Positions 14,703-22,402 of a DNA stretch of 44,598 bases are shown piece by piece; within the stretch, counting starts at the first letter, position 1; each line of letters starts with the position of its first letter. A model generated the notes under the pieces. It was given only the letters and a program-made list of their open reading frames with translations, searched no databases and was not told the origin of the DNA. The position numbers and the translations under genes were made by a program. The DNA is taken from assembly GCA_002788855.1 (NCBI GenBank), contig PFSB01000024.1:1-44598 (forward strand). Direction: 5' to 3'. This DNA is from Candidatus Roizmanbacteria bacterium CG_4_9_14_0_2_um_filter_38_17 (GTDB taxonomy: Bacteria > Patescibacteriota > Microgenomatia > GCA-00278855).

Positions 14703-14909
14703 ATGTCCCAAGCTTCACAGTTAAGATCGGCCAATCCGATAAAGTTTGTGAAAGAAGCTAGAGTAGAACTCGGGAAGGTCGTCTGGCCTAGTCGAGCTGA
14801 AACAATTAAGCTGACTGGCTTGGTTATAGCGATTACTGTTGTAGTGAGTATATATATTGGAGGAATTGACTATATCTTAAGTCAGGTATTAAAATTACTA
14901 GTTGAATAA
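14703..14909 (+). CDS. secE: Preprotein translocase subunit SecE
   Basis: A 68-residue single-spanning protein with the SecE pattern: an amphipathic helix with FVKEARVELGKVVWPSRAE (about residues 14-32) and one C-terminal membrane segment. It is the essential small subunit of the SecYEG channel. Position right before nusG and rplK is the classical bacterial order. ATG 14703 is chosen because TG-A-TAAAAT ends 7 bases before it, which makes the mRNA leaderless; GTG 14697 is in frame but falls within the gap. The stop overlaps the nusG ATG by one base (TAATG). Confidence 0.93.
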   Translation: MSQASQLRSANPIKFVKEARVELGKVVWPSRAETIKLTGLVIAITVVVSIYIGGIDYILSQVLKLLVE

Positions 14910-15508
14910 TGACAGACAAAGATATTATTAGAGAGCAAAAGGTAGCCGAGAATGAGGCAGAAATGCCGTCAAATGATCCTAAGCAGAGTGGTCGTTGGTA
15001 TGTTGTGCATACCTATGCTGGTCATGAAAACAAAGCTAAAGAGGCTTTGATGCAGAGAGTAGAATCCTTAGGACTTGAAGAATATATCTTTGAGGTAATA
15101 ATTCCAACTAGAAATGTAATTCAGGTTCGAAGAGGTAAAAAATCTGAAAGAAAAGAAAGGCTGTTTCCAGGATATATCTTGGTACGAATGCATATTAATG
15201 ATAATTCTTGGCTAGCAGTTAAGACCACACCTGGAGTTACCGCGTTTGTAGGAGCAGGATCTGAGCCTAAGCCAATATCTAACAAAGAGGTTGATGCGAT
15301 CCGTAAATTCATGGATCTAGACGCACCAATGTTTAAGGTGAAGTTTAGCGTGGGAGAAGCAGTCAAGATTAATGATGGTCCATTTGCAGAATTCTTGGGA
15401 ACTATTAAGGAAATTGATGAAGAGAAAGGTAAAGTTTCAGTATTGGTTTCTATCTTCGGTCGAGAAACACCAGTTGATTTAGACTTTTTACAAATATCCA
15501 AATTATAA
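14909..15508 (+). CDS. nusG: Transcription termination/antitermination protein NusG
   Basis: A 199-residue NusG with the N-terminal NGN domain (about 25-130; WYVVHTYAGHENKAKEAL, then LFPGYILVRMHI) and a C-terminal KOW domain (about 145-199; VGEAVKINDGPFAEFLGTIKEID split across the loop). It binds RNA polymerase and couples it to ribosomes or Rho. The short acidic N-terminal extension is common. Its start overlaps the secE stop by one base and its stop overlaps the rplK start by one base, so the three are translationally coupled. Confidence 0.95.
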   Translation: MTDKDIIREQKVAENEAEMPSNDPKQSGRWYVVHTYAGHENKAKEALMQRVESLGLEEYIFEVIIPTRNVIQVRRGKKSERKERLFPGYILVRMHINDNSWLAVKTTPGVTAFVGAGSEPKPISNKEVDAIRKFMDLDAPMFKVKFSVGEAVKINDGPFAEFLGTIKEIDEEKGKVSVLVSIFGRETPVDLDFLQISKL

Positions 15509-15930
15509 TGGCAAAGAAAGTAAAAACAATCCTAAAACTAACGCTTCCAGCAGGATCCGCAACGCCAGCTCCCCCAGTTGGTCCAGCATTGGGTCAGCAC
15601 GGATTACCTATTATGGAATTTGTAAAGGAGTTTAATGATCGAACTAAAGATCAAAAGGGCACCATTCTTCCGGCTGTGATTACGGTTTACGATGATCGTA
15701 CATATACGTTTATAGTCAAAAAACCACCAGCAGCAGAGCTAATCAGAAAAAAGTTAGGCATAGATAAAGGATCCGAAACTCCAGGAAAAGCTTCAGCTGG
15801 AACTCTAAGCGACACACAGTTAACGGAAATCGCGCAAATAAAGATGGAAGATTTAAATACAGATGACATAAATATGGCTAAAAAAATAATTGCGGGAACA
15901 GCCCGCGCAATGGGAGTTCAAATAAAATAA
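15508..15930 (+). CDS. rplK: 50S ribosomal protein L11
   Basis: A 140-residue L11 with the N-terminal PAGSATPAPPVGPALGQHG motif, the central KGTILPAVITVYDDRTYTF and the C-terminal RNA-binding domain ending in AKKIIAGTARAMGVQ. L11 forms the GTPase-associated centre on 23S rRNA. It overlaps nusG by one base and is followed by rplA after 2 bases. Normal length. Confidence 0.96.
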   Translation: MAKKVKTILKLTLPAGSATPAPPVGPALGQHGLPIMEFVKEFNDRTKDQKGTILPAVITVYDDRTYTFIVKKPPAAELIRKKLGIDKGSETPGKASAGTLSDTQLTEIAQIKMEDLNTDDINMAKKIIAGTARAMGVQIK

Positions 15931-15932
15931 TC

Positions 15933-16715
15933 ATGGGAAAAATACGCGTAAAACAAATTGACGAAAATATTGTGGAAGATAAAAAACCCCAAAAAACTAC
16001 TAAAGGTAAGGTTTTTAAGAAAGAGAAAAAGCCAACTCACCCCACCTCCACTCATGGCAGGTCAGCCAGATACAAAAGCGTCAAAAAGGGAATTATTGAT
16101 GAAGCTGTAGCAGTTGAAGATGCGGTCGAGAAAGTAAAAAAAAGCGCCACGGCAAAATTTGTAGAATCAATTGAGCTTCATATTAATGTAGAAAAAATTG
16201 GGTTGCGTGTAAAGGTAAAACTCCCCCATCCTCTAATTTCTAAAAAGAAGATACTATATATTACTTCGGATGTAACTAAAGCAAAAAAATCAGCGGTTAA
16301 GACTGATAGCGTTGAGCTTGTAATTAAAGGCGAAGAAGCAATTTCAGAAATTAAAAGCGTGGCAAGTGCCCCGGACGTTGACCAAATCTGGGCTGATCCT
16401 GGAGTAATGCCAAAGCTTTCACAAATCGCCAAAATTATTGGTCCCGTAGGACTGATGCCCAACCCAAAGCACGGCACACTTATTAATCCAGATGATGTTG
16501 CTAAAAAGCTAAAATCACTAACAGAAGGCAACATTACTCTTTCAACTGAAAGTAAGGCTGCAGTTATTCACTCTGTAATAGGAAAAGCAAATATGACCAG
16601 CGTTCAACTAACTGCGAATGTTGATGCAGTGCTACATGCATTTTTACCAAAGGCGATCAATACAGCTTATATCACCTCAACCATGGGCCCCTCCATCCAG
16701 CTCAAGCTCAACTAA
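15933..16715 (+). CDS. rplA: 50S ribosomal protein L1 (with N-terminal extension)
   Basis: A 260-residue L1. The core starts near residue 45 (EDAVEKVKKSATAKFVESIELHINV) and includes ADPGVMPKLSQIAKIIGPVGLMPNPKHGT split by short loops, and ends with ITSTMGPSIQL. The first 40 or so residues are a Lys-rich extension beyond the usual length of about 230. L1 binds 23S rRNA at the L1 stalk and can repress its own mRNA. It is followed at once by two family 2 palindromes rather than by rplJ, so the usual L1-L10 junction has been broken open. Confidence 0.94.
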   Translation: MGKIRVKQIDENIVEDKKPQKTTKGKVFKKEKKPTHPTSTHGRSARYKSVKKGIIDEAVAVEDAVEKVKKSATAKFVESIELHINVEKIGLRVKVKLPHPLISKKKILYITSDVTKAKKSAVKTDSVELVIKGEEAISEIKSVASAPDVDQIWADPGVMPKLSQIAKIIGPVGLMPNPKHGTLINPDDVAKKLKSLTEGNITLSTESKAAVIHSVIGKANMTSVQLTANVDAVLHAFLPKAINTAYITSTMGPSIQLKLN

Positions 16716-16720
16716 AATTG

Positions 16721-16741
16721 TTTTAAAACCCGGTTTTAAAA
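16721..16741. repeat. REP family 2 palindrome after rplA
   Basis: Ten-base arms TTTTAAAACC / GGTTTTAAAA, 6 bases after the rplA stop. It may act as a terminator or processing site for the secE-rplA message. Confidence 0.85.
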
Positions 16742-16785
16742 TAGAATTTTGGCCCTCCAATCCAAGCTACTTACTTTTTATTTTG

Positions 16786-16806
16786 TTTTAAAACCCGGTT
16801 TTAAAA
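16786..16806. repeat. REP family 2 palindrome, second copy after rplA
   Basis: Same 21-base palindrome in the same orientation, 65 bases after the previous copy and just before the end of the broken C39-like gene. Confidence 0.85.
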
Positions 16807-16820
16807 TGAAAAGGTTGTGG

Positions 16821-17481
16821 CTAGTTTTTTACAGCTGTAATAATTAATGGGTCAAAATCAGTTTCTGCAAGGTAGATTGATCCAATTAGCAGACCTGCGG
16901 AAACAGTTTTTATACCACCATTGTCCTTATCTGGATCCACGATGGTAAATTTACCATTTTTGTATCCCGATACTACAATTGCGTGAGTTGTTGGTATTCC
17001 GTTTATGTCTGATATAATCATGGCTTTTCTATCTTTATCCTACTTATACTTAGAATTATTGTTAAAAAAATTATAGTTAACAATCGCTATGATAGGTCCC
17101 ATCATTAGCTGTTTAACAAGATAAATCTCATCTATTATAGGAAGCACTATTAGCCCTCCTGATTTAATGAATGATACATATCCATCAAATATTATTTCAA
17201 ATGCGGTTTTATCATATCTTGTGTGACTAATATGTTGTAATCTCTCTCCCAACTTATGAACGAGTTGCCCTGAAGACAACTTGGACCAGCTACGATCAAA
17301 TATCTCTACATCTACAATATGAAACTTAACCTCAAAGCCCTGCTTAAGAAGATAGCAACCCATATGTCCCAAGGATGTACCCAGGGGCTTCCCGTCAACT
17401 ACCTTATAGATGTGTAATACTTGCTTGCACACACTCACTTAAACCCTGCTTAACAAGAGGAACACATATGAAATTGTCATT
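16821..17481 (-). pseudogene. Broken C39-like peptidase gene (frameshift plus in-frame amber)
   Basis: On the reverse strand the frame entering at 17481 reads NDNFICVPLVKQGLSECVQAS, which fits the start of a peptidase_C39-like domain with its catalytic Cys. It then needs a one-base shift near 17405-17415 to join YKVVDGKPLGTSLGHMGCYLLKQ (open frame 17040-17438 from GTG). That frame meets an in-frame TAG at 17040-17042 and continues after it as …ISDINGIPTTHAIVVSGYKNG and VDPDKD, which hold the expected His and Asp. The triad is thus spread over three broken pieces. No in-frame start is present at the 5' end apart from an ATG followed directly by TAG. Expression of an active enzyme is unlikely. 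Confidence 0.7.
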
Positions 17482-17518
17482 CTACATAAATTATATCAGT
17501 TTTTAGCCATAGTTATTA

Positions 17519-17539
17519 TTTTAAAACCGGGTTTTAAAA
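17519..17539. repeat. REP family 2 palindrome, left flank of RAYT2
   Basis: Same arms as the other family 2 copies but with central base G (CCGGG), so opposite in orientation to the right-flank copy at 18260-18280. Confidence 0.88.
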
Positions 17540-17569
17540 TAAGTTTTGAAATAATGTTATACTTTGGTT

Positions 17570-18265
17570 ATGCGGAGGAAGACCGACTTTGCTACAGGAT
17601 CGATCTATCATATCTACAATCGAGGGATACGCAAAAGCGAAATATTCACTACGCGAGCTGACTACCTTCGATGGCAGGAATTGCTCTACTGGACTGCTAA
17701 CTATAATTATCCGTATAGTTTATTTGAAGATCGTAAGACAAAGTTAGAAATATCAAGTGGAGAGACAGAGCCTTTAATAGGGCAAATTGACAAAATGTAT
17801 AAGCTGGAAACTCCCCTGGTTAAAATCCTGAGCTTTGTTAGCATGCCTAATCACTATCATCTTCTCCTTGAACAGTCTACTAAACATGGCGTCCAAAAGT
17901 ATATGCAAAGATTACAAGCTGCGTACTCTAAATATTTTAACTTGAAATATGAACTGATTGGTTCAGTATTCCAAGGCAGGTTTCAGGATGTTCCTGTTAT
18001 AAGCGAACCACAATTCCTGCAGGTTCAAAAATATATTTTACGAAACCCTCTAGTTGCAAAATTAGTCAGTAAGAAAATGTTTTTAAACTATCCATGGTCA
18101 GCGATTCGTGAATATCTTAATCCAAACTTACGAAAAATTATCACATATGAGCGTATACCATCGTTCTTTTCTGATCCAAATAAATTAAGCAAGTTTCTTT
18201 TAGATGATTTTTCAGACGAGGAACAACTTTCTCTTGATTCAATTTCCATCGATAGCAAGTTTTAA
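17570..18265 (+). CDS. RAYT2: REP-associated tyrosine transposase
   Basis: A 231-residue Y1 transposase beginning MRRKTDFATGSIYHIYNRG. The HUH motif is in SMPNHYHLLLEQ (HYH, about residues 102-104), and the candidate catalytic Tyr is in AAYSKYFNLKYELIGS. It is a close paralogue of RAYT3 (MRRK start, the same GSIYHxYNRGxRKS block). Family 2 palindromes flank it in inverted orientation, and the right one supplies its stop codon (SKF then TAA). ATG 17570 follows TG-T-TATACT by 6 bases. It sits between rplA and rplJ, so it has entered the ribosomal protein cluster. Confidence 0.9.
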   Translation: MRRKTDFATGSIYHIYNRGIRKSEIFTTRADYLRWQELLYWTANYNYPYSLFEDRKTKLEISSGETEPLIGQIDKMYKLETPLVKILSFVSMPNHYHLLLEQSTKHGVQKYMQRLQAAYSKYFNLKYELIGSVFQGRFQDVPVISEPQFLQVQKYILRNPLVAKLVSKKMFLNYPWSAIREYLNPNLRKIITYERIPSFFSDPNKLSKFLLDDFSDEEQLSLDSISIDSKF

Positions 18266-18280
18266 AACCCGGTTTTAAAA
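18260..18280. repeat. REP family 2 palindrome, right flank of RAYT2
   Basis: Contains the TAA stop of RAYT2. Together with 17519-17539 it bounds a 762-bp unit. Confidence 0.88.
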
Positions 18281-18294
18281 CTTTTTAAGTGTTG

Positions 18295-18303
18295 TGATAT
18301 AAT
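18295..18303 (+). promoter_or_regulatory. Extended -10 promoter of rplJ-rplL
   Basis: TG-A-TATAAT with the hexamer at 18298-18303, 15 bases after the family 2 palindrome. Start expected near 18310. Confidence 0.6.
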
Positions 18304-18309
18304 CCTTAT

Positions 18310-18367
18310 TGTCCAGAGATAGTAAGCGGTCTTGAGACCTTAATTAATACTTACCGAGGAAAAATTC
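18310..18367 (+). promoter_or_regulatory. Structured rplJ leader, putative L10(L12)-binding autoregulatory site
   Basis: The 58-nt leader contains GTAAG (18322-18326) pairing with CTTAC (18350-18354) and an inner hairpin GGTC-TTGA-GACC (18328-18339), with an asymmetric A/T-rich loop between the two stems as in kink-turn type L10 leaders. GAGG at 18356-18359 is the Shine-Dalgarno of rplJ. Repression of rplJ-rplL by L10 at its leader is well known in other bacteria. The match here is by shape and position only. Confidence 0.5.
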
Positions 18368-18874
18368 ATGCCAACACAATTAAAAAAAGACGAAGTTTTA
18401 AGACTTACTCAGAAAATATCTGAAGCAGAGGCTATCTATCTTACTAACTACCAAGGACTTTCCTATGGTGAATTGAGCGAGATTCGTTCTAAGGTTAAAG
18501 AAGCAGGAGCTGAATATTCTATTATTAAAAATACCCTCTTTCGCGTTGCTTTAAAAGAAGCTGGTAGACCTGAGGCAGAGTTTGGTGGTGCAACAGCTGC
18601 AATTTTTGCTCATAGTGATCCCCTTTTGCCATTGCAGTCGTTTGCTAAAATTGCAAAAGATCGCCTAAAAGCAGCTATTGCATTTGGTGAATTTATGATT
18701 GGTGATAAGTTAGATAGACTAGTAGAAATGGATTCCCCAGAGATTCTTAAAACTAAACTTGTCATGCAGTTAGCGTCGCCGATGTACGGCTTGGCTCGTT
18801 CACTAAACTGGAATATACAAAGACTAGTAGTAGCAATGGATAATGTTAGGGTAAAAAAAGGAGGTGGAAAATAA
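18368..18874 (+). CDS. rplJ: 50S ribosomal protein L10
   Basis: A 168-residue L10 starting [17 protein letters not shown], with [22 protein letters not shown]-type strands and [19 protein letters not shown], followed by a C-terminal helix for L7/L12 dimers. It forms the base of the stalk. It has a Shine-Dalgarno GAGG and a structured leader, unlike most genes here. The stop codon overlaps the rplL start by one base (TAATG). Confidence 0.95.
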   Translation: MPTQLKKDEVLRLTQKISEAEAIYLTNYQGLSYGELSEIRSKVKEAGAEYSIIKNTLFRVALKEAGRPEAEFGGATAAIFAHSDPLLPLQSFAKIAKDRLKAAIAFGEFMIGDKLDRLVEMDSPEILKTKLVMQLASPMYGLARSLNWNIQRLVVAMDNVRVKKGGGK

Positions 18875-19257
18875 TGGCAGAAAATAAAAAAGTAGCTGGA
18901 ATAATTGAAAGTGTTGAAAAGTTAACTGTAATGGAACTAGCTGATTTGGTAGGCGCACTAGAAGAGAAATTTGGTGTATCCGCAACACCAGTAGCAGGTC
19001 CAGCAGTAGCAGGTCCCGTAGATGTTGTACCAGCAGAAGAGAAAACAGAGTTTGATGTTGTTATCGCCGGAATTGGAGATCAAAAGATTCAAGTTATTAA
19101 AGCGGTACGTACAATTAGACCTGATCTTGGTTTAGCTGATGCAAAAAAGTTAGTAGAATCAGCCCCAGTAGCAGTTTTGGAGAAGGCTAAGAAAGCTGAC
19201 GCAGACGAAGCAAAGAAAAAACTCGAGGAAGCTGGCGCAACGGTTGAGCTCAAATAA
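18874..19257 (+). CDS. rplL: 50S ribosomal protein L7/L12
   Basis: A 127-residue L7/L12 with the N-terminal dimerisation helix ([22 protein letters not shown]), an Ala/Val/Pro-rich hinge and the C-terminal domain ([35 protein letters not shown]). It recruits translation factors. It overlaps rplJ by one base. The next promoter (TTGACA at 19261) begins 4 bases after its stop. Confidence 0.96.
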   Translation: MAENKKVAGIIESVEKLTVMELADLVGALEEKFGVSATPVAGPAVAGPVDVVPAEEKTEFDVVIAGIGDQKIQVIKAVRTIRPDLGLADAKKLVESAPVAVLEKAKKADADEAKKKLEEAGATVELK

Positions 19258-19260
19258 TTG

Positions 19261-19289
19261 TTGACAGGTCTGCCCTATTTTGTTATAGT
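19261..19289 (+). promoter_or_regulatory. Consensus promoter of the HTH gene
   Basis: TTGACA (19261-19266), 17-base spacer, TATAGT (19284-19289). The ATG at 19300 lies at about +4, so the message is practically leaderless. Confidence 0.7.
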
Positions 19290-19299
19290 TAGCAATAGT

Positions 19300-19536
19300 A
19301 TGAATGAAAAAACCATAGATAAAAAGAGACTTTCTCTGGAGAGTTTGCCTGACTTATTAACAGTTCGTGAAGTGGCAGAGCTTTTGCGAGTTTCTCCCCT
19401 TACAATAAAACGCTGGGGTAGAAAAGGAAAGCTTCCGGCAATTAGAATTAACTCACGTGGCGATCGTCGATACAAAAAAGAGGCTGTTTTGTGGCTTTTA
19501 GGACTAGATATAAACGGCTCCCCTTCGTCTGATTAA
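19300..19536 (+). CDS. Small MerR/excisionase-type helix-turn-helix protein
   Basis: A 78-residue protein that is almost entirely one HTH_17-type winged helix: LPDLLTVREVAELLRVSPLTIKRWGRKGKLPAIRI and then the wing SRGDRRYKKEAVLWLL. Such proteins bind DNA as small regulators or excision factors. Its target is unknown; it is followed by another consensus promoter, so it is transcribed alone. The frame is open from 19258, but a consensus promoter fixes the start at 19300. Confidence 0.8.
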   Translation: MNEKTIDKKRLSLESLPDLLTVREVAELLRVSPLTIKRWGRKGKLPAIRINSRGDRRYKKEAVLWLLGLDINGSPSSD

Positions 19537-19565
19537 TTGACAATCACCTCACTTCTGGTTATATT
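19537..19565 (+). promoter_or_regulatory. Consensus promoter of the 19572 gene
   Basis: TTGACA (19537-19542), 17-base spacer, TATATT (19560-19565). ATG 19572 falls exactly at the expected transcription start. Confidence 0.7.
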
Positions 19566-19571
19566 TAGTGT

Positions 19572-20330
19572 ATGGTTAACAAGCTTAGAGATCTTTCTGT
19601 TTATTTTGGTGGAGACGAGCATGAAGCTTCGAACTTGCAAGCTGTGCCTCAGTCACCTACTCAGTTATCTAGTAAGCCAGAGATTAAGGTAATCACTCAT
19701 AAACAGATGGCACAAGAAGGCGCGCCATCCCAAAAGGTTAGGAGAAAAGTTGTTGAAAAGCTAAAACCTAATACGGTTCCTATTGGGAAACCTAAACATA
19801 AGAAAAAACGCTTTACTTCGGGCAAGCTTCTAATTGCGGCAATTGTACTAATTCTTATTGCTGTAGATGTTCCAATTGGAATGAGAATCTACCAGGGATA
19901 TAATGATCGCAATAATATTGCCCAGTCAGACGTGTCCCAGGATACCGGTGCTTCAGCTAAGGAAGATTTCATTCCACCAACTTCTACACCTACTCCTACG
20001 ATTAAACCAACAACTAAGCCAACCGCTGTGCCAACTGTGGGTGCTGATGTAGGAGGAGCTGGTGACTTGGCTCTGGCTGGCACTCAGACTCATTCAGAGT
20101 GTTTTGAGGGAGCTTGTATTGAAGTTGAAGGATTAGGTGCGGATGCGTGTTTTGTGGATTCAGACTGCGAACAGGATCCATCAGTTTCAGTCACACCAAC
20201 TCCTACTCCCAAGGCTGATAGTGATGTGGTATCTCCAGATGTTCCTGTTGCGGGAGGATTAAAAGATACGATCATGGGTATTTCAGCAGGTTTTGCCACA
20301 ATTCTCCTAGCTCTCTTAATATTAATATAG
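19572..20330 (+). CDS. Bitopic membrane protein with Thr-Pro linker and C-terminal hydrophobic anchor
   Basis: A 252-residue protein with a basic cytosolic N-terminal region (about 1-83), a membrane segment (about 86-110), a Thr-Pro linker, and a small Cys domain (SECFEGACIEVEG, then ADACFVDSDCEQD, four cysteines in a pattern that could form two disulfides). A second Pro-Thr stretch follows, and the C-terminal hydrophobic segment after VAGGLKDTIMG resembles the LPxxG anchors at 3223 and 4971, with the LPxxG itself replaced by VPVAG. Not recognised as a named family. uppP follows after 4 bases, so the two are probably one transcript. Confidence 0.6.
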   Translation: MVNKLRDLSVYFGGDEHEASNLQAVPQSPTQLSSKPEIKVITHKQMAQEGAPSQKVRRKVVEKLKPNTVPIGKPKHKKKRFTSGKLLIAAIVLILIAVDVPIGMRIYQGYNDRNNIAQSDVSQDTGASAKEDFIPPTSTPTPTIKPTTKPTAVPTVGADVGGAGDLALAGTQTHSECFEGACIEVEGLGADACFVDSDCEQDPSVSVTPTPTPKADSDVVSPDVPVAGGLKDTIMGISAGFATILLALLILI

Positions 20331-20334
20331 TCCC

Positions 20335-21105
20335 ATGTTAGAATATTTGCAGTCAGCACTACTGGGTTTAATACAGGGTGTGACTGAGTTTTTACCAGTT
20401 TCTTCCTCAGGACATCTATTAATATTTCATAAGTTATTCGGTGAGACCCAGGACACCTTAGTGCTAGATGCAACTTTGCACTTAGCAACAGGGTTGGCAC
20501 TGCTGATATATTTTAGGAAAGACTGGTATACACTCTTAACCCAATGGAGAACTTCTTTGTCAAAGCTCGTCATAATTGGCTCTATTCCAGCAGTAGTTGT
20601 GGGATTACTGTTTGAAAAAGAAATAGAAAGTTATCTGCGTAGCCCTTGGGTAGTAGTAGCTATGCTGATCGGCGTAGGATTATTAATGTTGGTCGTTGAT
20701 AAAAATAATGGAAATGGAGTAAAAAAACTTACACAGTTATCTCTGGGCGCAGCGCTTTTTATTGGCACAATGCAAGCAGTGGCTTTACTACCAGGTACCT
20801 CAAGAGCTGGAATCACCCTAATTGCAGGGCTTATGGTGGGACTAGGTCGAAGAGAGGCCTTGCGGTTTACCTTTTTACTAGGCATGCCGATTACCCTAGG
20901 GGCGGGTTTGATGAAAATTCCCGATCTTATTACAAGCTCAAACTACAACCTTCTGCCAGTTGTACTAGCTTTTAGCGTTGCTTTGATTACAGGTCTAGTC
21001 GCTATAAGATGGCTACTAGGTTTTGTGTCTCAGCATAGCTTAGTTAGTTTTGTAATTTACCGCTGGGTCTTGGCAGGTGTGGTGGCGATATATTTGCTCA
21101 ACTAG
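20335..21105 (+). CDS. uppP: Undecaprenyl-diphosphate phosphatase
   Basis: A 256-residue polytopic protein with both BacA/UppP motifs: LIQGVTEFLPVSSSGHL near residues 12-28 and LLPGTSRAGITL near 145-156. It hydrolyses undecaprenyl diphosphate to the monophosphate to recycle the lipid carrier for cell wall synthesis. Normal length. It follows the anchored protein after 4 bases without an obvious Shine-Dalgarno and converges on the ATP-grasp gene with an 8-base overlap of stops. Confidence 0.93.
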   Translation: MLEYLQSALLGLIQGVTEFLPVSSSGHLLIFHKLFGETQDTLVLDATLHLATGLALLIYFRKDWYTLLTQWRTSLSKLVIIGSIPAVVVGLLFEKEIESYLRSPWVVVAMLIGVGLLMLVVDKNNGNGVKKLTQLSLGAALFIGTMQAVALLPGTSRAGITLIAGLMVGLGRREALRFTFLLGMPITLGAGLMKIPDLITSSNYNLLPVVLAFSVALITGLVAIRWLLGFVSQHSLVSFVIYRWVLAGVVAIYLLN

Positions 21106-22378
21106 TGGGTTTGGAAGGGTCTACTAAAAATCCTTTTAGGTCTGGGTAGCCAATAATCATGGGGTAAGTTAGATGTGAACGATCAATAACCGTGGCTAGA
21201 GATTTAATTTCTTTGTTTCGCAGTCGATACTTTATCTTCACAGAGGGCCTCTGTGTTTGTCCATGAGACGATCTAATACTAATAACCTTATCTGAATAAG
21301 GTAACCCAAGTTCTTTAACTAACTTGTGATCGATAGATGAGTGGTCGGCGCCGGTATCTATCTTTACAGCTAAACCTCTCTCTTCCCCACTCCCAAAGCT
21401 TAATATTATATTTTCAACCCTCTCAATAACGATGGGCCTAATCTGAACTTTCTCAGAGAATTCTTCAGCAAAGAGACTGCGAGCAAGTTCGACTGCGCGA
21501 GTAGATGAGTTTACATTCATGTGCTCTATTCGCTCAAGTCTGGTGCGCAGTGACGCCATGTTGGCAATTTGAATAGCTAAGCCAGGGCGCGCATTTATCT
21601 CCAAGACCATGGGCCCCTTTTCATCCTCTAGAACAACATCTACTCCAACATAACCCATATCACTCATTGCTTGAACATCTGATGAAAGTGAGAGAATATC
21701 ATTCCAATTTGGAATACGGATTCCGCGAATTTTGTGACCCGTATCGGGCATTTTAGAGACAGCAATTCCTCTTTGGACACCTCCTGTGGTTATGCCGGTG
21801 CGCATATCTATACCTACTCCGACTGCTCCTAGGTGCACATTAGCCTTACCTCGAGAATCATTAGTTGGCAACCGCAACATTCCCATTATTGGTACGCGGT
21901 TAAATACAATTATGCGTATATCTGGAATACCAATCTGAACAAGCTTGCGGAAAAAAGGGTGTAGTTTTATGCGCTCCTCAATTATTGCAGAGTCTGAAAC
22001 ATTTTGTAAAGAATGCGCACCGTCTAAAATATCTAAGATATGTGTTTCTAAGTCGCTCTTTTTCAGACGCTTATTAGAAACAGTTACAAACGATTCTCCG
22101 TGAAAGCGTTTAATAGATATGATACCGGCTCCAGCATATCCCCGAGCTGGTTTTATGACAAAACCAGCCTCTGATAAACTGCTCCAGTCAAAGTTTCGTA
22201 CTGAGTTTCTGGTGTTAAATAGATGTAGTAGTTTTGCCGTTGGTAGATTATGCTCAGCAAGTAATCTTTTGGTTAGTAACTTATTATCTGCTGTTTTTAT
22301 ACCAACTGAGGTATTATACCTGCCAATATACAGATAATTCCGAGCATTCATTCCAAGAACATTTTGACTTACTGCCAT
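21098..22378 (-). CDS. RimK-like ATP-grasp ligase fused to a retropepsin-like (RimB-type) protease
   Basis: A 426-residue two-domain protein. The N-terminal ATP-grasp domain (about 1-285) shows FVIKPARGYAGAGI, then RPGLAIQIAN and VLEINARPG near the metal site. The C-terminal domain (about 310-420) resembles the so-called ATP-dependent zinc protease/RimB aspartyl protease family, with AVKIDTGADHSSID (DTGA active-site motif) and YPMIIGYPDLKGFLVDP. In other bacteria these two are separate proteins encoded beside a 7TM/transglutaminase-like membrane protein. Here they are fused and the next gene encodes a 7TM protein. A role in ligating and trimming amino acids on a peptide is inferred; the substrate is unknown. 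Confidence 0.82.
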   Translation of the reverse strand: MAVSQNVLGMNARNYLYIGRYNTSVGIKTADNKLLTKRLLAEHNLPTAKLLHLFNTRNSVRNFDWSSLSEAGFVIKPARGYAGAGIISIKRFHGESFVTVSNKRLKKSDLETHILDILDGAHSLQNVSDSAIIEERIKLHPFFRKLVQIGIPDIRIIVFNRVPIMGMLRLPTNDSRGKANVHLGAVGVGIDMRTGITTGGVQRGIAVSKMPDTGHKIRGIRIPNWNDILSLSSDVQAMSDMGYVGVDVVLEDEKGPMVLEINARPGLAIQIANMASLRTRLERIEHMNVNSSTRAVELARSLFAEEFSEKVQIRPIVIERVENIILSFGSGEERGLAVKIDTGADHSSIDHKLVKELGLPYSDKVISIRSSHGQTQRPSVKIKYRLRNKEIKSLATVIDRSHLTYPMIIGYPDLKGFLVDPSKPTS

Positions 22379-22402
22379 AATTAGTTTTGATTGGTAGAGC
22401 TT

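Noticed and set aside
16821-17042. Amber recoding as the explanation for the in-frame TAG codons
   Set aside because: Many intact genes in the window end in TAG (the cohesin-dockerin gene, uppP, EamA) and would be extended, and the C39-like gene also has a frameshift, so it is simply broken.
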